Positions 1 through 9,508 of a DNA stretch of 64,000 nucleotides are shown here, in pieces (the stretch's first letter is position 1; every line of letters begins with the position of its first letter). This DNA comes from Billgrantia ethanolica. Its GTDB lineage: Bacteria > Pseudomonadota > Gammaproteobacteria > Pseudomonadales > Halomonadaceae. A program made the translations under genes and the position numbers. The stretch is taken from assembly GCF_021404305.1 (NCBI RefSeq), contig NZ_JABFTX010000004.1, positions 62,001-126,000 on the forward strand, given 5' to 3'. The notes under the pieces were generated by a model. That model was not told the DNA's origin. It did not search any database and saw only the letters and a list, made by a program, of their open reading frames with translations.

Positions 1-1101
1 GGGGTTGGCGGTCGGGTCGGGGAAGCGAGCCTCGACACGCTTGCCCTTCGGGCTCGCGGTGTAGGGAATGCGGATGGAGGCAGAACGGTTGCGGGCACTG
101 TAGGCCAGCATGACCGGCGCCTCGAAGCCCGGCACCAGACGCTTGTAGGAGTTGGTCGAAGCGTTGGTGAAGGCGTTCAGGGCACGGGCGTGCTTGATGA
201 TGCCGCCGATGTAGTAGAGCGCCATTTCGGACAGGCCCGCGTACTGGTCGCCGGCGAACTGGTTCTGACCGTCCTTCCAGAACGACTGGTGCACGTGCAT
301 GCCGCTACCGTTGTCGCCGACCAGCGGCTTGGGCATGAAGGTGGCGGTCTTGCCGTAGGCGTGGGCCACGTTGTGGATCACGTACTTCATTTCCTGAACT
401 TCGTCGGCCTTCTTCACCAGGGTGTTGAACTTCACGCCGATCTCGTTCTGGCCGGCGTTGGCCACCTCGTGGTGGTGCACCTCGACGGTCTGGCCGATGG
501 CTTCCAGGGTGTTGCACATCGCGCCGCGAATATCGTGGAAGCTGTCGACCGGGGGCACCGGGAAGTAGCCGCCCTTGACCCGCGGACGGTGCGCCAGGTT
601 GCCGCCTTCGAGCTGGCGATCGGTGGCCCAGGCACCCTCTTCGGAGGTGATCTTGTACATGGCGCCTTCGATGTCGGCTTTCCAATGCACTTCGTCGAAG
701 ATGAAGAACTCGGGCTCGGGGCCGAAGAAGGCAGTATCGCCCAGGCCGGTGGACTGCAGGTAGGCTTCAGCGCGCTTGGCGATGGAACGCGGGTCGCGCT
801 CGTAGCCCTGCATGGTGGCCGGCTCGATGATGTCGCAGCGCACCACCAGGGTGGCGTCTTCGGTGAACGGGTCGAGGAAGGCGGTACCGTCTTCCGGACG
901 CAGGATCATGTCCGACTCGTTGATGCCCTTCCAGCCGGAGATGGAGGAGCCATCGAACATCTGGCCGTTCTCGAAGAACTCCTCGTTGACGTCACGGGCC
1001 GGAATGGTGACGTGCTGTTCCTTGCCCCGCGTGTCGGTGAAGCGCAGGTCTACCCACTTCACATCATGTTCTTCGATCAGGGCGAGAGTCTTGGCTGACA
1101 T
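1..1101 (-). CDS. glnA: Glutamine synthetase type I, N-terminal part (3' end outside window)
   Basis: Ligates ammonium to glutamate with ATP in the cytoplasm; it is the central nitrogen assimilation enzyme. The 367 codons visible read without a break. They start [16 protein letters not shown] and contain the GSI beta-grasp motif FDGSSISGW, the metal-site stretch FFGPEPEFF, the NANGQNE-like segment (here [11 protein letters not shown]) and GSGMHVHQS. The C-terminal part, including the adenylylation loop, lies beyond position 1. The ATG ending at 1101 is preceded by a good GGAGGA Shine-Dalgarno. A sigma-54 promoter and NtrC-like sites lie upstream, which fits nitrogen control. No neighbour is co-directional inside the window. 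Identification is firm; the gene is incomplete only because the window ends. Confidence 0.97.
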   Translation of the reverse strand, partial: MSAKTLALIEEHDVKWVDLRFTDTRGKEQHVTIPARDVNEEFFENGQMFDGSSISGWKGINESDMILRPEDGTAFLDPFTEDATLVVRCDIIEPATMQGYERDPRSIAKRAEAYLQSTGLGDTAFFGPEPEFFIFDEVHWKADIEGAMYKITSEEGAWATDRQLEGGNLAHRPRVKGGYFPVPPVDSFHDIRGAMCNTLEAIGQTVEVHHHEVANAGQNEIGVKFNTLVKKADEVQEMKYVIHNVAHAYGKTATFMPKPLVGDNGSGMHVHQSFWKDGQNQFAGDQYAGLSEMALYYIGGIIKHARALNAFTNASTNSYKRLVPGFEAPVMLAYSARNRSASIRIPYTASPKGKRVEARFPDPTANP

Positions 1102-1239
1102 TGTGTCCTCCGTTTGAGCGGTAGCTCGATACGTTTTGGCTGAAGTCCACTGCGCTGGTTCATTCCAGCATGTGTTGTAGCACGCGGCAGATATCCTGCC
1201 CACGTTCACCATGCACGAACATGGCGCTGGCCAACCTAA

Positions 1240-1255
1240 TGCAGGTTGCGTGCCA
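1240..1255 (-). promoter_or_regulatory. Sigma-54 (-24/-12) promoter of glnA
   Basis: Read on the minus strand this is TGGCACGCAACCTGCA. It keeps the -24 TGGCACG block and the -12 GC (CTGCA instead of TTGCA) at the canonical spacing. The start point would be near 1228, giving a leader of about 125 nt before glnA. A nitrogen-controlled sigma-54 promoter is the known arrangement for glnA in gammaproteobacteria. Confidence 0.8.
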
Positions 1256-1324
1256 ACCTGCACCATCAATGCCCCGTCAGCACGCAAGCCACTGTTCACG
1301 TTTAAAAAACCCGTCCACCCACAT

Positions 1325-1431
1325 GCACCACTCTGTGGCGGCAGCGCGGTGCATCATGGTGCCGGGCGATTTTCAGGCTTTTTTTCGCGCCATGATGGTG
1401 CGTTTTTTTCATCTTTGCACCATGTTGGCCC
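1325..1431. promoter_or_regulatory. Cluster of NtrC-like enhancer sites upstream of glnA
   Basis: Using the enteric pattern GCACCA-N3-TGGTGC, position 1387-1401 matches 11 of 12 defined bases. Positions 1325-1339 and 1417-1431 each match about 10 of 12, and 1348-1362 has one intact half (TGGTGC). The two sites nearest the middle are centred 30 bp apart and lie about 140-170 bp upstream of the -24/-12 element. That is where NtrC enhancers are expected. Matches were made by eye. The remaining gap (about 1432-1643) shows no gene. Confidence 0.6.
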
Positions 1432-1643
1432 ATCAGCTTCCACCACCATAGATAACACCTGCCCGTCGGGCTCACGCGCTTGCGTTGATTAAGCGTCGAA
1501 TCGATGGATTGAGACGGACCCCACCAGCGCATAGGGTGCTAGGTCCGAGCTTAACTCAGCAAAAGTTTTTAGCGACAAGCCCTAGCTCAAGAAAAATTGC
1601 TGCCTGCTGCCCACTAACCAATAAATAACCTGCTCGCTCCACT

Positions 1644-1770
1644 ATGCCCGATACGCCACGCATGCACTTCTGGCCGGGCCTGGGCCTCGCCGCCGTTGCG
1701 CTGATTCGCCAGCACCAGCGTGCCGCCGCACATCGCGATCCCGGTGGTGATCCTCCTGTGCCAGCTGAGC
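1644..1770 (+). pseudogene. Deletion scar: tctB 5' end joined to an internal tctA fragment
   Basis: The ATG at 1644 opens MPDTPRMHFWPGLGLAAVAL, which matches the start of the intact TctB at 51.5 kb (MNFWSGLGVAALAVLLL). After roughly 1706 the DNA switches to a segment almost identical, at the base level, to the tctA region near 53.14 kb. In another reading frame it encodes TSVPPHIAIPVVILLC; the intact gene has TSVPPHIVIPVVIFLC. Similarity stops near 1763. So most of tctB, nearly all of tctA up to this point, and the tctA 3' end are gone. An orphan TctC-type gene follows. This is best read as the remains of a second tctBAC operon. Confidence 0.75.
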
Positions 1771-1910
1771 CGAGGACCGAGTTTTTGCACTGCGCTCCCG
1801 GACACCCCGGGGGCAGCAGCACTTGAGGCCAAGCAGGAGAAAGCCTGCCCACGCCTGACAACCCAGCGCTGCTCGTACCGAGGGCGCACGACAACAAAGA
1901 GGGGACAAGA

Positions 1911-2882
1911 ATGAAAATGACAACGATCGGCACCGCGGTACTTGCCGCTTCCATGGCCTTCGGCGCGGCCGGCCTGGCCCAGGCCGAGGACTTCCCAACC
2001 AAACCCCTGACCCTGGTGGTGGGCTTCGCCGCTGGCGGTTCCACCGACATCCAGGCCCGCGTGCTGGCCAACGTGCTGGAGGAGAACCTCGGCCAGCCGG
2101 TCAACGTGGTCAACCAGCCCGGCGCCGGCGGCGCGGTATCGCTGACGCGCCTGATGAACAATCAGGACGAGGGGCACACCTTCGTTTATGCCGGCACCAA
2201 CGGCACGCTCACCTTCGCGCCCCACGCCCACGATACCGACTTCACCCTGGACGACTTCCGCTACGTCGCCAGCATCACCACCGTGCAGCATGCCATTGTC
2301 ACCGGCGAGAACCGCCCCTTCGGCGACAGCTGGGAAGACCTGGTGGAGTATGCCCGTGAGAATCCGGGCACCAGCTATGCCACTCAACACGCTCTAGACC
2401 GTCTGGTAATCGAGTACATCATGGAGCAGGAGGGGCTCGACCTGCGCATCGTGCCCACCTCCGGCGGTGGCGGCATGGCGCCGCTGATCCTCTCCGGCGA
2501 CGTCGACTTCGGCTACAGCGGCGGCACCCACTCCGGCTACGCCGAGACCGGCGAGATGCCGGTGCTGCTGAGCATGGACGGCGAGCGCCTGTTCGCCTAC
2601 CCCGATGCCCCCACCGTGATGGAAGCCGGGTATGATATCGACACCTCCGACTTCCGCGTGGTGGTGGTACCGAAGAGTACCCCCGATGCTCACGTGGAAC
2701 GTCTGGCCGAGGCGCTGGAAGCCGCCACCCAGGACGAGCGCTTTATCGAAATCACCGAAGAGCGCATTCTGATGCCGGTGCACTTCCGCGGCGAAGAGGA
2801 AGCCACCGAGCTGCTCTACGCTCAGTCGGAGAACTATCGTGAACTGCTCGAGCGCATGGGCGGCGTACCCGAGGAGGACTGA
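1911..2882 (+). CDS. TctC/Bug-family tricarboxylate transporter binding protein (orphan)
   Basis: Periplasmic substrate-binding protein of the tripartite tricarboxylate transporter (TTT) type, 323 residues. It has a Sec signal peptide ending AQA before EDFPTKP, then the Bug-family hallmarks GGSTDIQ and VVNQPGAGG. It is strikingly similar along its whole length to the TctC at 53.6 kb (shared blocks include FGDSWE, SGGTHSGYAETGEMPVLLS, TPDAHVERLAEALEAATQD), so the two are recent paralogues. A GAGGGG Shine-Dalgarno precedes the ATG. Its own membrane partners appear deleted (scar at 1644-1770), so if functional it would need TctAB from elsewhere, perhaps the 51.5 kb operon. Substrate unknown; carboxylates are typical of the family. 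Confidence 0.9.
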   Translation: MKMTTIGTAVLAASMAFGAAGLAQAEDFPTKPLTLVVGFAAGGSTDIQARVLANVLEENLGQPVNVVNQPGAGGAVSLTRLMNNQDEGHTFVYAGTNGTLTFAPHAHDTDFTLDDFRYVASITTVQHAIVTGENRPFGDSWEDLVEYARENPGTSYATQHALDRLVIEYIMEQEGLDLRIVPTSGGGGMAPLILSGDVDFGYSGGTHSGYAETGEMPVLLSMDGERLFAYPDAPTVMEAGYDIDTSDFRVVVVPKSTPDAHVERLAEALEAATQDERFIEITEERILMPVHFRGEEEATELLYAQSENYRELLERMGGVPEED

Positions 2883-2891
2883 GCCACGCGC

Positions 2892-3488
2892 CTAGCCGCG
2901 ACAGTGCCCACCTTGCGGTGGGCACTGCGCCTTATATCTGGCCATATCGTGATCCGCCCGCCAGAGGCGAGCGCCGCAGGCGCGCAGCCGGTCGAGCAGG
3001 TCGGCGGGGGCCTCACTGTCCAGCTGCGGATCGAAGCCGCCGATGAGCTCGAACCAGGTCCGGTCAACCCAGAAGGTAACCCCCGAGGCGGTCCGCTGCA
3101 TCCAGCCCCACCAGCGCAGCAGCCGACCGTCGCGATGCACCGGCAGCACTGCCACATCCCAGGTTCTTTCCGCTTCCACCTCCGGCAGCCAGTCGCTCAG
3201 CCACTCGAGCACACGACGGTCGACCAGGCCGGGGAACAGCAGCAGCTCGCCGTGGCTGGCATCGACGGCGGCGTTGAGCCGAGCGCCCTGGGTGGGCGCA
3301 ATGCACGGCAGCAATGTCGCTCGATGTCGCCGTGCCAGGTCGGGCAGGCGCCGGTCGCCGGTATCGTCCACCAGCAGCAGCTCATGCGCCTCTTTCCAGT
3401 TGCCCGTGACCCGCTCAAGGATCACCAGGCTGCGTGGCAGCTGGGCTCCTGCAGTGCGAGCATCGAGAATGACACTGTAAGTCGGCAT
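2892..3488 (-). CDS. Small glycosyltransferase family 2-like protein
   Basis: The 198-residue protein starts MPTYSVILDARTAGAQLPRS and carries a GT-A-like pattern: an N-terminal beta strand, the acidic pair LLVDDTGD around residue 40, a GELLLFPGLVDRRV segment resembling the DxD-type strand, and FWVDRTWFELIGGFDPQLD, the receptor-side block typical of GT2 enzymes. It is short for a functional GT2, so it may be a minimal or degraded member. I chose the ATG at 3488 because GGAG lies upstream at usable spacing; an ATG 24 bp further up has no ribosome site. No sugar or polysaccharide genes are adjacent. The family call is moderate and the substrate unknown. Confidence 0.6.
   Translation of the reverse strand: MPTYSVILDARTAGAQLPRSLVILERVTGNWKEAHELLLVDDTGDRRLPDLARRHRATLLPCIAPTQGARLNAAVDASHGELLLFPGLVDRRVLEWLSDWLPEVEAERTWDVAVLPVHRDGRLLRWWGWMQRTASGVTFWVDRTWFELIGGFDPQLDSEAPADLLDRLRACGARLWRADHDMARYKAQCPPQGGHCRG
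2902..2927 (+). terminator. Hairpin after the orphan tctC, inside the 3' end of the convergent gene
   Basis: An 11-bp perfect stem (CAGTGCCCACC / GGTGGGCACTG) with a TTGC loop lies 20 bp past the stop of the binding protein. It is followed by CGCCTTAT, so the U tract is weak. It also encodes the last residues of the convergent gene. Confidence 0.5.
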
Positions 3489-3804
3489 TGCCCGGGCTCC
3501 GCAGGTGTACATGAGTTACTGTTTGTTTAGTTGAGTGTAGAAAGGTATCCAAAAAGGTCGCTAATGAATTTTCCAGCGAGTTTTTTCAGCGCCTGCCCAG
3601 CCATTGCCGGTAGAGAACATGGTCGGGTCAAAGCAGAATGCATGGGACAGGACGATGCAGCGGGCTGAGGACGGTCATATCGCCCGGTAGTGCTATTCCC
3701 CATCCCTTGTTATCTGTACAATGCGCCTCCACTCCCTACCCAGCGCCTAGGGGACCTCACTTCAATGTGGTCATAGGTGCGCCCCTGTTGATGAGTCACA
3801 CCTT
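3489..3804. other. Intergenic region before typA
   Basis: 316 bp between divergent genes with no supportable ORF. It is AT-richer than its surroundings near 3520-3590. A possible -10 (TACAAT) lies at 3717-3722 about 85 bp before typA, but there is no convincing -35. No RNA gene was recognised. Confidence 0.4.
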
Positions 3805-5652
<1,848 letters not shown>

Positions 5653-5672
5653 GCCTCGCTTTCGCATCCCCC

Positions 5673-5706
5673 AACCGGCGCCAGCATCTGGCGCCGGTTT
5701 TTTTTC
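5673..5706 (+). terminator. Rho-independent terminator of typA
   Basis: A 12-bp stem (AACCGGCGCCAG / CTGGCGCCGGTT) with a 3-nt loop is followed by a run of eight T, 20 bp after the typA stop. Confidence 0.9.
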
Positions 5707-5822
5707 GCCCGCGCATCCTGCCGCACTTGCAGGCCCGATTCTTGGCATTTCGCACTCCCAGAACCTAGGTTGAAGCTGACCGCAGCCGACTTACTGACCA
5801 GCCAGGGGAGCAAGAGAACACC

Positions 5823-7361
5823 ATGTGCAAGCTGTGCAAAGCGCGCGCCGGCGCGACACGCCGCGAGTTCCTCAAGGGCACCCTGGCCGCAGGGGCCGGC
5901 GCCATGACCGGCGGCGGCCTGCTCGCCTCCGCCAACGGCTCTCCCAGCGTCGCCACTCGCAGCGACGAAGCCCGCAGCGAGATGCCGGCACACAGCGGCG
6001 AGGCGGGGCGGCGCGTACTGATCCGCGGCGGCCACGTGCTCTCCATGGACGACAGTGTCGGCGATTTCGCCCACGGCGACGTTCTGATCGAAGGCAGTCG
6101 CATCGTCGCTGTCGGCGCCGAACTCGAGGCCGACGACGCCGAGGTGATCGACGCCCGCGGGCGCATCGTCATGCCGGGCTTCATCGACACCCACCATCAT
6201 CTGTTCGAGACGGCGCTGCGCAGCTTCCTGGCCGACGGCATCATGTTCGACGACGGCACGCCGGAAGGCTCGCCCAACTACATGGATCACATCCTCGGCA
6301 AGCTGACCCCGGTTTACCGCCCCAAGGATGTCTACATCAACGTGCTGTTCGGCTCGCTCAGCCAGCTCGATGCCGGAGTGACCACGGTGATGGACACCAG
6401 CCAGATCCATCACAGTCCCGAGCACTCCGATGCCGCGCTGGAAGGCCTGCGCGACTCCGTCCGGCGCAGCGTGTTCGGCTACTTCGAGGGCCAGGGTGAG
6501 CACAGCCGATACCCGCAGGACGCAAGTCGCCTTCGCGAGCAGTACTTCGCCAGCGGCGATGGGCTCTCCGCCGACGGCCTGATGACCATGGTGATGGGCG
6601 GCGAGATCTACCTGCCCGACCACGAAGCCGCCTGGGCGCTGGCCCGTGAGCTGGAGCTGCCGCTGGCCTACCACGTGGTGGGCAGCCTCGGCATGGCCGA
6701 GACCTTCGATGAGCTGGCGGCAAGCGGCCAGCTCGCCGAGAACCACATCCTCATCCACATGACCGGCATGAGCGATATGGCCTGGCAGGCGGTGCGCGAT
6801 GCCGGCGCTCACGTGTCGCTGGCGGTGCCCATCGAGATGACCATGCGCCACGGCACGCCACCACTGATGAAAACGTCGGAACTGGGCATTTTGCCCTCGC
6901 TTTCCAGCGACGTGGAGTGCACCATGACGGCCGATTTCTTCACCCAGATGCGCTCGACGCTGACGCTGCAGCGGATGTTCGTCAATGAGCTGGCGCTGCA
7001 GGGCGAAGAGGAGCGGCCAGCGCTGCTGACGTCGCGAGAGGTGATCCGCTATGCGACCATGGGCGGCGCCAAGGGGCTGAGGCTGGAGCAGCGGGTGGGC
7101 TCGCTGACGCCGGGCAAGGAGGCCGACATCCTGCTGCTGGACGCCGAGGCGATCAATGTGGCGCCGCTGAACAACGTGCCGGGGGCGGTGGTCACCCTGA
7201 TGGAGCGCAGCAACGTCGAGACGGTGCTGGTCGGCGGGCGCATCCGCAAGTGGCGCGGCCAGTTGCTGGGGGCAGACCTTCCCCGTCTGCGCGACGAGCT
7301 CACCGCCTCCCGCGACTATCTGTTCGAGGCCGCCGGCGTCGATCGCCGCCTGTTCGACTGA
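5823..7361 (+). CDS. Tat-signal amidohydrolase (TRZ/ATZ-like metal-dependent hydrolase)
   Basis: 512-residue amidohydrolase-superfamily protein. The N terminus carries a twin-arginine motif (TRREFLK, residues 12-18) followed by an Ala/Gly-rich stretch, suggesting folded export. The core has the beta-strand VLIRGGHVLSMD, the metal motif IDTHHHLFE (H124 and H126), further likely ligands H284, H312 and D363 (SSDVECTM), and the C-terminal GSLTPGKEADILLLD. This layout resembles cytosine/guanine-deaminase-like and chlorohydrolase members, but no specific substrate can be read. Two cysteines (C2, C5) precede the Tat motif, an unusual start. The 108-residue gene 29 bp downstream and the transporters beyond may form a uptake/hydrolysis group, which is an inference. 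Confidence 0.85.
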   Translation: MCKLCKARAGATRREFLKGTLAAGAGAMTGGGLLASANGSPSVATRSDEARSEMPAHSGEAGRRVLIRGGHVLSMDDSVGDFAHGDVLIEGSRIVAVGAELEADDAEVIDARGRIVMPGFIDTHHHLFETALRSFLADGIMFDDGTPEGSPNYMDHILGKLTPVYRPKDVYINVLFGSLSQLDAGVTTVMDTSQIHHSPEHSDAALEGLRDSVRRSVFGYFEGQGEHSRYPQDASRLREQYFASGDGLSADGLMTMVMGGEIYLPDHEAAWALARELELPLAYHVVGSLGMAETFDELAASGQLAENHILIHMTGMSDMAWQAVRDAGAHVSLAVPIEMTMRHGTPPLMKTSELGILPSLSSDVECTMTADFFTQMRSTLTLQRMFVNELALQGEEERPALLTSREVIRYATMGGAKGLRLEQRVGSLTPGKEADILLLDAEAINVAPLNNVPGAVVTLMERSNVETVLVGGRIRKWRGQLLGADLPRLRDELTASRDYLFEAAGVDRRLFD

Positions 7362-7390
7362 CAGCGACCACGAGAGAGAAGGAGCGAACC

Positions 7391-7717
7391 ATGCATCGCC
7401 ACGTGGAATGGGACGACCCCGGCGCCGACAGCGTCATGCGCCACTACCAGAAGAACCCCACCGGCTACTCCGACCCGGGGCCGGGCGACATTCTCTCGGC
7501 CCGCTATCAGGGCCTGGTGGTCAGGGTGCGGGTCGAGGCCTACGTCAATGGCACCAGCATCGGCGAGGTGGTAGCGCTGATCGAGCCGTACAGCGGCAAG
7601 CGGCGCAAGCTCATCGGCAAGCTGGCCCTGGGCGATACGGTGAGGCTGGCAGACGAATGCCGCGCCTTCGAGCCGCGGCCGGGAGATAGCGACGAGCCGG
7701 ACGAGGAGCCCAAGTGA
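7391..7717 (+). CDS. Conserved-looking small protein of unknown function
   Basis: 108 residues, starting MHRHVEWDDPGADSVMRHYQ, with a strong AAGGAG Shine-Dalgarno before the ATG at 7391; reading the frame further upstream is not supported. There is no signal peptide or membrane segment. The middle (ARYQGLVVRVRVEAYVNGTSIGEVVALIEPYSG) alternates like small beta strands, and the tail is acidic (PGDSDEPDEEPK). It follows the amidohydrolase by 29 bp and is probably co-transcribed with it. I do not recognise a family. Confidence 0.7.
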   Translation: MHRHVEWDDPGADSVMRHYQKNPTGYSDPGPGDILSARYQGLVVRVRVEAYVNGTSIGEVVALIEPYSGKRRKLIGKLALGDTVRLADECRAFEPRPGDSDEPDEEPK

Positions 7718-7718
7718 C

Positions 7719-7790
7719 TTTCATGATCGCACGGACTCTCATGATCACACGGGCTTTCATGATCACACGGACTTCCATGATCGCACGGCC
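7719..7790. repeat. Four tandem 18-bp repeats
   Basis: Exactly four head-to-tail units of pattern TTTCATGATCACACGGAC, each with one to three substitutions. They start 2 bp past the stop of the small gene and lie upstream of the NSS symporter gene. Each unit holds TGATC. No spacers, so not CRISPR. Confidence 0.9.
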
Positions 7791-7949
7791 GCGTCATCTG
7801 CCGCGTCCAACGGATCCTTAACGATTTACCACTGGCCACGAAACGGGTTCTGTCGCACAGTGTACGCGCTCCCGGCAGGCCCCACCCGCACGGCCCAAGG
7901 TAGCGACATCGCGGGCTCAAAAGGCCACAAGACGGATTTCGAAGACACC

Positions 7950-9395
7950 ATGAGTACGCACAACGTCTGGACACACAAGGGCACCTTCCTGCTGGCCGCC
8001 GTCGGCTCGGCGGTGGGGCTCGGCAATTTATGGCGCTTTCCCTACCTGACCGGCGAGAATGGCGGCGGTGCCTTCATTCTGATCTATGCCCTGACCATCT
8101 TCGCCGTCGGCATTCCGATCCTGATCGCCGAAACCATGCTCGGGCGCGCCAGCCGCAGAAGCCCGATAATGGGCATGCGCTTTCTGATCCGTACCCACAA
8201 GACCTCCCGCGCCTGGGAGTCGATCGGCTGGCTGGGCGCCGCGGCCGCCTTCCTGATCCTGAGCTTCTATTCAGTGATCGCCGGCTGGGCCATTCACTAC
8301 ACCTGGCAGATGCTCACCGGCTCGCTGGTCGGCGCCGATGCCGCCACCATCGGGGCCGGCTTCGATGCGCTGCTGGCCTCGCCGGGGCTGCTCACGCTCT
8401 ATCACACCCTGTTCATCATCGCCTCGGGGCTGATCGTCGGCCTGGGCATTCACAGGGGGATCGAAAGCGGGCTGCGCATCATGATGCCGGCGCTGTTCGT
8501 GATCCTGCTGGTGGTGCTGGGCTACGGCATCGCCAACGGCGACTTCGGCGCGGCGGCTAGCTTCCTGTTCACCTTCAATCTGGCCGATCTGAGCCTCGAA
8601 GGCTGGCTGCAGGCCATGGGTCAGTCGTTCTTCACCCTGAGTCTCGGCATGGGCGCGATCATGGCCTACGGCGCCTATATGTCCAGCGAGGCCTCGCTCA
8701 GCCGCACCGCCTTCGCCGTGGCCTTCGTCGATACCGCGGTGGCCATGGTGGCGGGCCTGGCGATCTTCTCGCTGGTGTTCGGCGCCGGCCTCGACGCCGG
8801 TGCCGGCCCGGGGCTGATGTTCGTCACCCTGCCGCTGGCCTTCGCCGAGATGCCCTTCGGCGCGCTGATCGGTGGCGTGTTCTTCATCCTGGTGCTAGGG
8901 GCCGCCATCAGCTCCTCGATCTCGTTGATCGAGCCGGTGGCCGCCTTCCTCGTCGAGCGCTTCGACCTCACCCGCCCCCAGGCGGTGTTCGCCATGGTGG
9001 TGGCCAGCTGGGCACTGGGCCTGCTGACGGTGATGAGCTTCAACATGTGGGCCGAGGCCAGCCCCTTCCACACGCTGTTCGGCCGCAGCGCCTTCGACTT
9101 CATCGAGCTGCTGACCAACATCTTCATGCCGCTGGGCGGCCTGCTGATCGCTCTGTTCGCCGGCTGGGCGCTGACCCACTCCGAGGTGATGAAGGAGATG
9201 CGCACCAGCGAAACCTGGTTCCAGGTATGGCGCTTCCTGGTACGCTTCGTGGCACCCGCTGCGGTCGCCTTTGTCTTCCTGCGCACCATTCCGCAGGTGG
9301 AAGGCTATCTGGTACCTACCGTCGGTGCCCTGGTCATCGTCGGCGCCTTTGCCGCCGGTCGCACCTTCCTGGCCGAAAACAGTCAGCAACAGTAG
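7950..9395 (+). CDS. Neurotransmitter:sodium symporter (NSS/SNF) family transporter
   Basis: 481-residue inner-membrane Na+-coupled transporter, probably for an amino acid or related amine. It has the NSS signature in TM1 (GSAVGLGNLWRFPYLTGENGG) followed by ILIYALTIFAVGIPILIAE, then about eleven hydrophobic segments, including the unwound-helix region NMWAEASPF near residue 365. The length suits bacterial LeuT/MhsT/TnaT relatives. I chose the ATG at 7950 (MSTHNVWTHKGTF) because the signature sits where bacterial homologues have it; the upstream in-frame extension is low-complexity and contains the region after the 18-bp repeats. The Shine-Dalgarno is weak (CGAAG). It lies before the LIV-type ABC genes with a 113-bp gap, so may be separate. 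Confidence 0.92.
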   Translation: MSTHNVWTHKGTFLLAAVGSAVGLGNLWRFPYLTGENGGGAFILIYALTIFAVGIPILIAETMLGRASRRSPIMGMRFLIRTHKTSRAWESIGWLGAAAAFLILSFYSVIAGWAIHYTWQMLTGSLVGADAATIGAGFDALLASPGLLTLYHTLFIIASGLIVGLGIHRGIESGLRIMMPALFVILLVVLGYGIANGDFGAAASFLFTFNLADLSLEGWLQAMGQSFFTLSLGMGAIMAYGAYMSSEASLSRTAFAVAFVDTAVAMVAGLAIFSLVFGAGLDAGAGPGLMFVTLPLAFAEMPFGALIGGVFFILVLGAAISSSISLIEPVAAFLVERFDLTRPQAVFAMVVASWALGLLTVMSFNMWAEASPFHTLFGRSAFDFIELLTNIFMPLGGLLIALFAGWALTHSEVMKEMRTSETWFQVWRFLVRFVAPAAVAFVFLRTIPQVEGYLVPTVGALVIVGAFAAGRTFLAENSQQQ

Positions 9396-9508
9396 CAGCA
9401 CGAGAAAGCCGTCGCCGCCAAGAGCGGGGACTCGATATACGCCACCCGGCCTCGCGCCATGCGCAGGGGCTGGGCGCATAACAAAGATATAAAAGTGCAG
9501 GAACCAAC

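Noticed and set aside
1302..1532. Short overlapping ORFs in the glnA upstream region
   Set aside because: They run through the regulatory sites, have no ribosome binding sites and resemble no protein; the region is better explained as promoter DNA.
1644..1826. The ORF starting MPDTPRMHFWPG as a genuine small protein
   Set aside because: Only its first ~20 codons match TctB; the rest reads a tctA fragment in the wrong frame, so it is a scar rather than a gene.
7719..7790. CRISPR array
   Set aside because: Units are contiguous, with no spacers, and no cas genes are in the window.
7540..7974. Antisense ORF containing a repeated PCDHES motif
   Set aside because: The repeat arises from the 18-bp DNA repeats (a multiple of three keeps frame open); no start signal, and it overlaps two well-supported sense genes.
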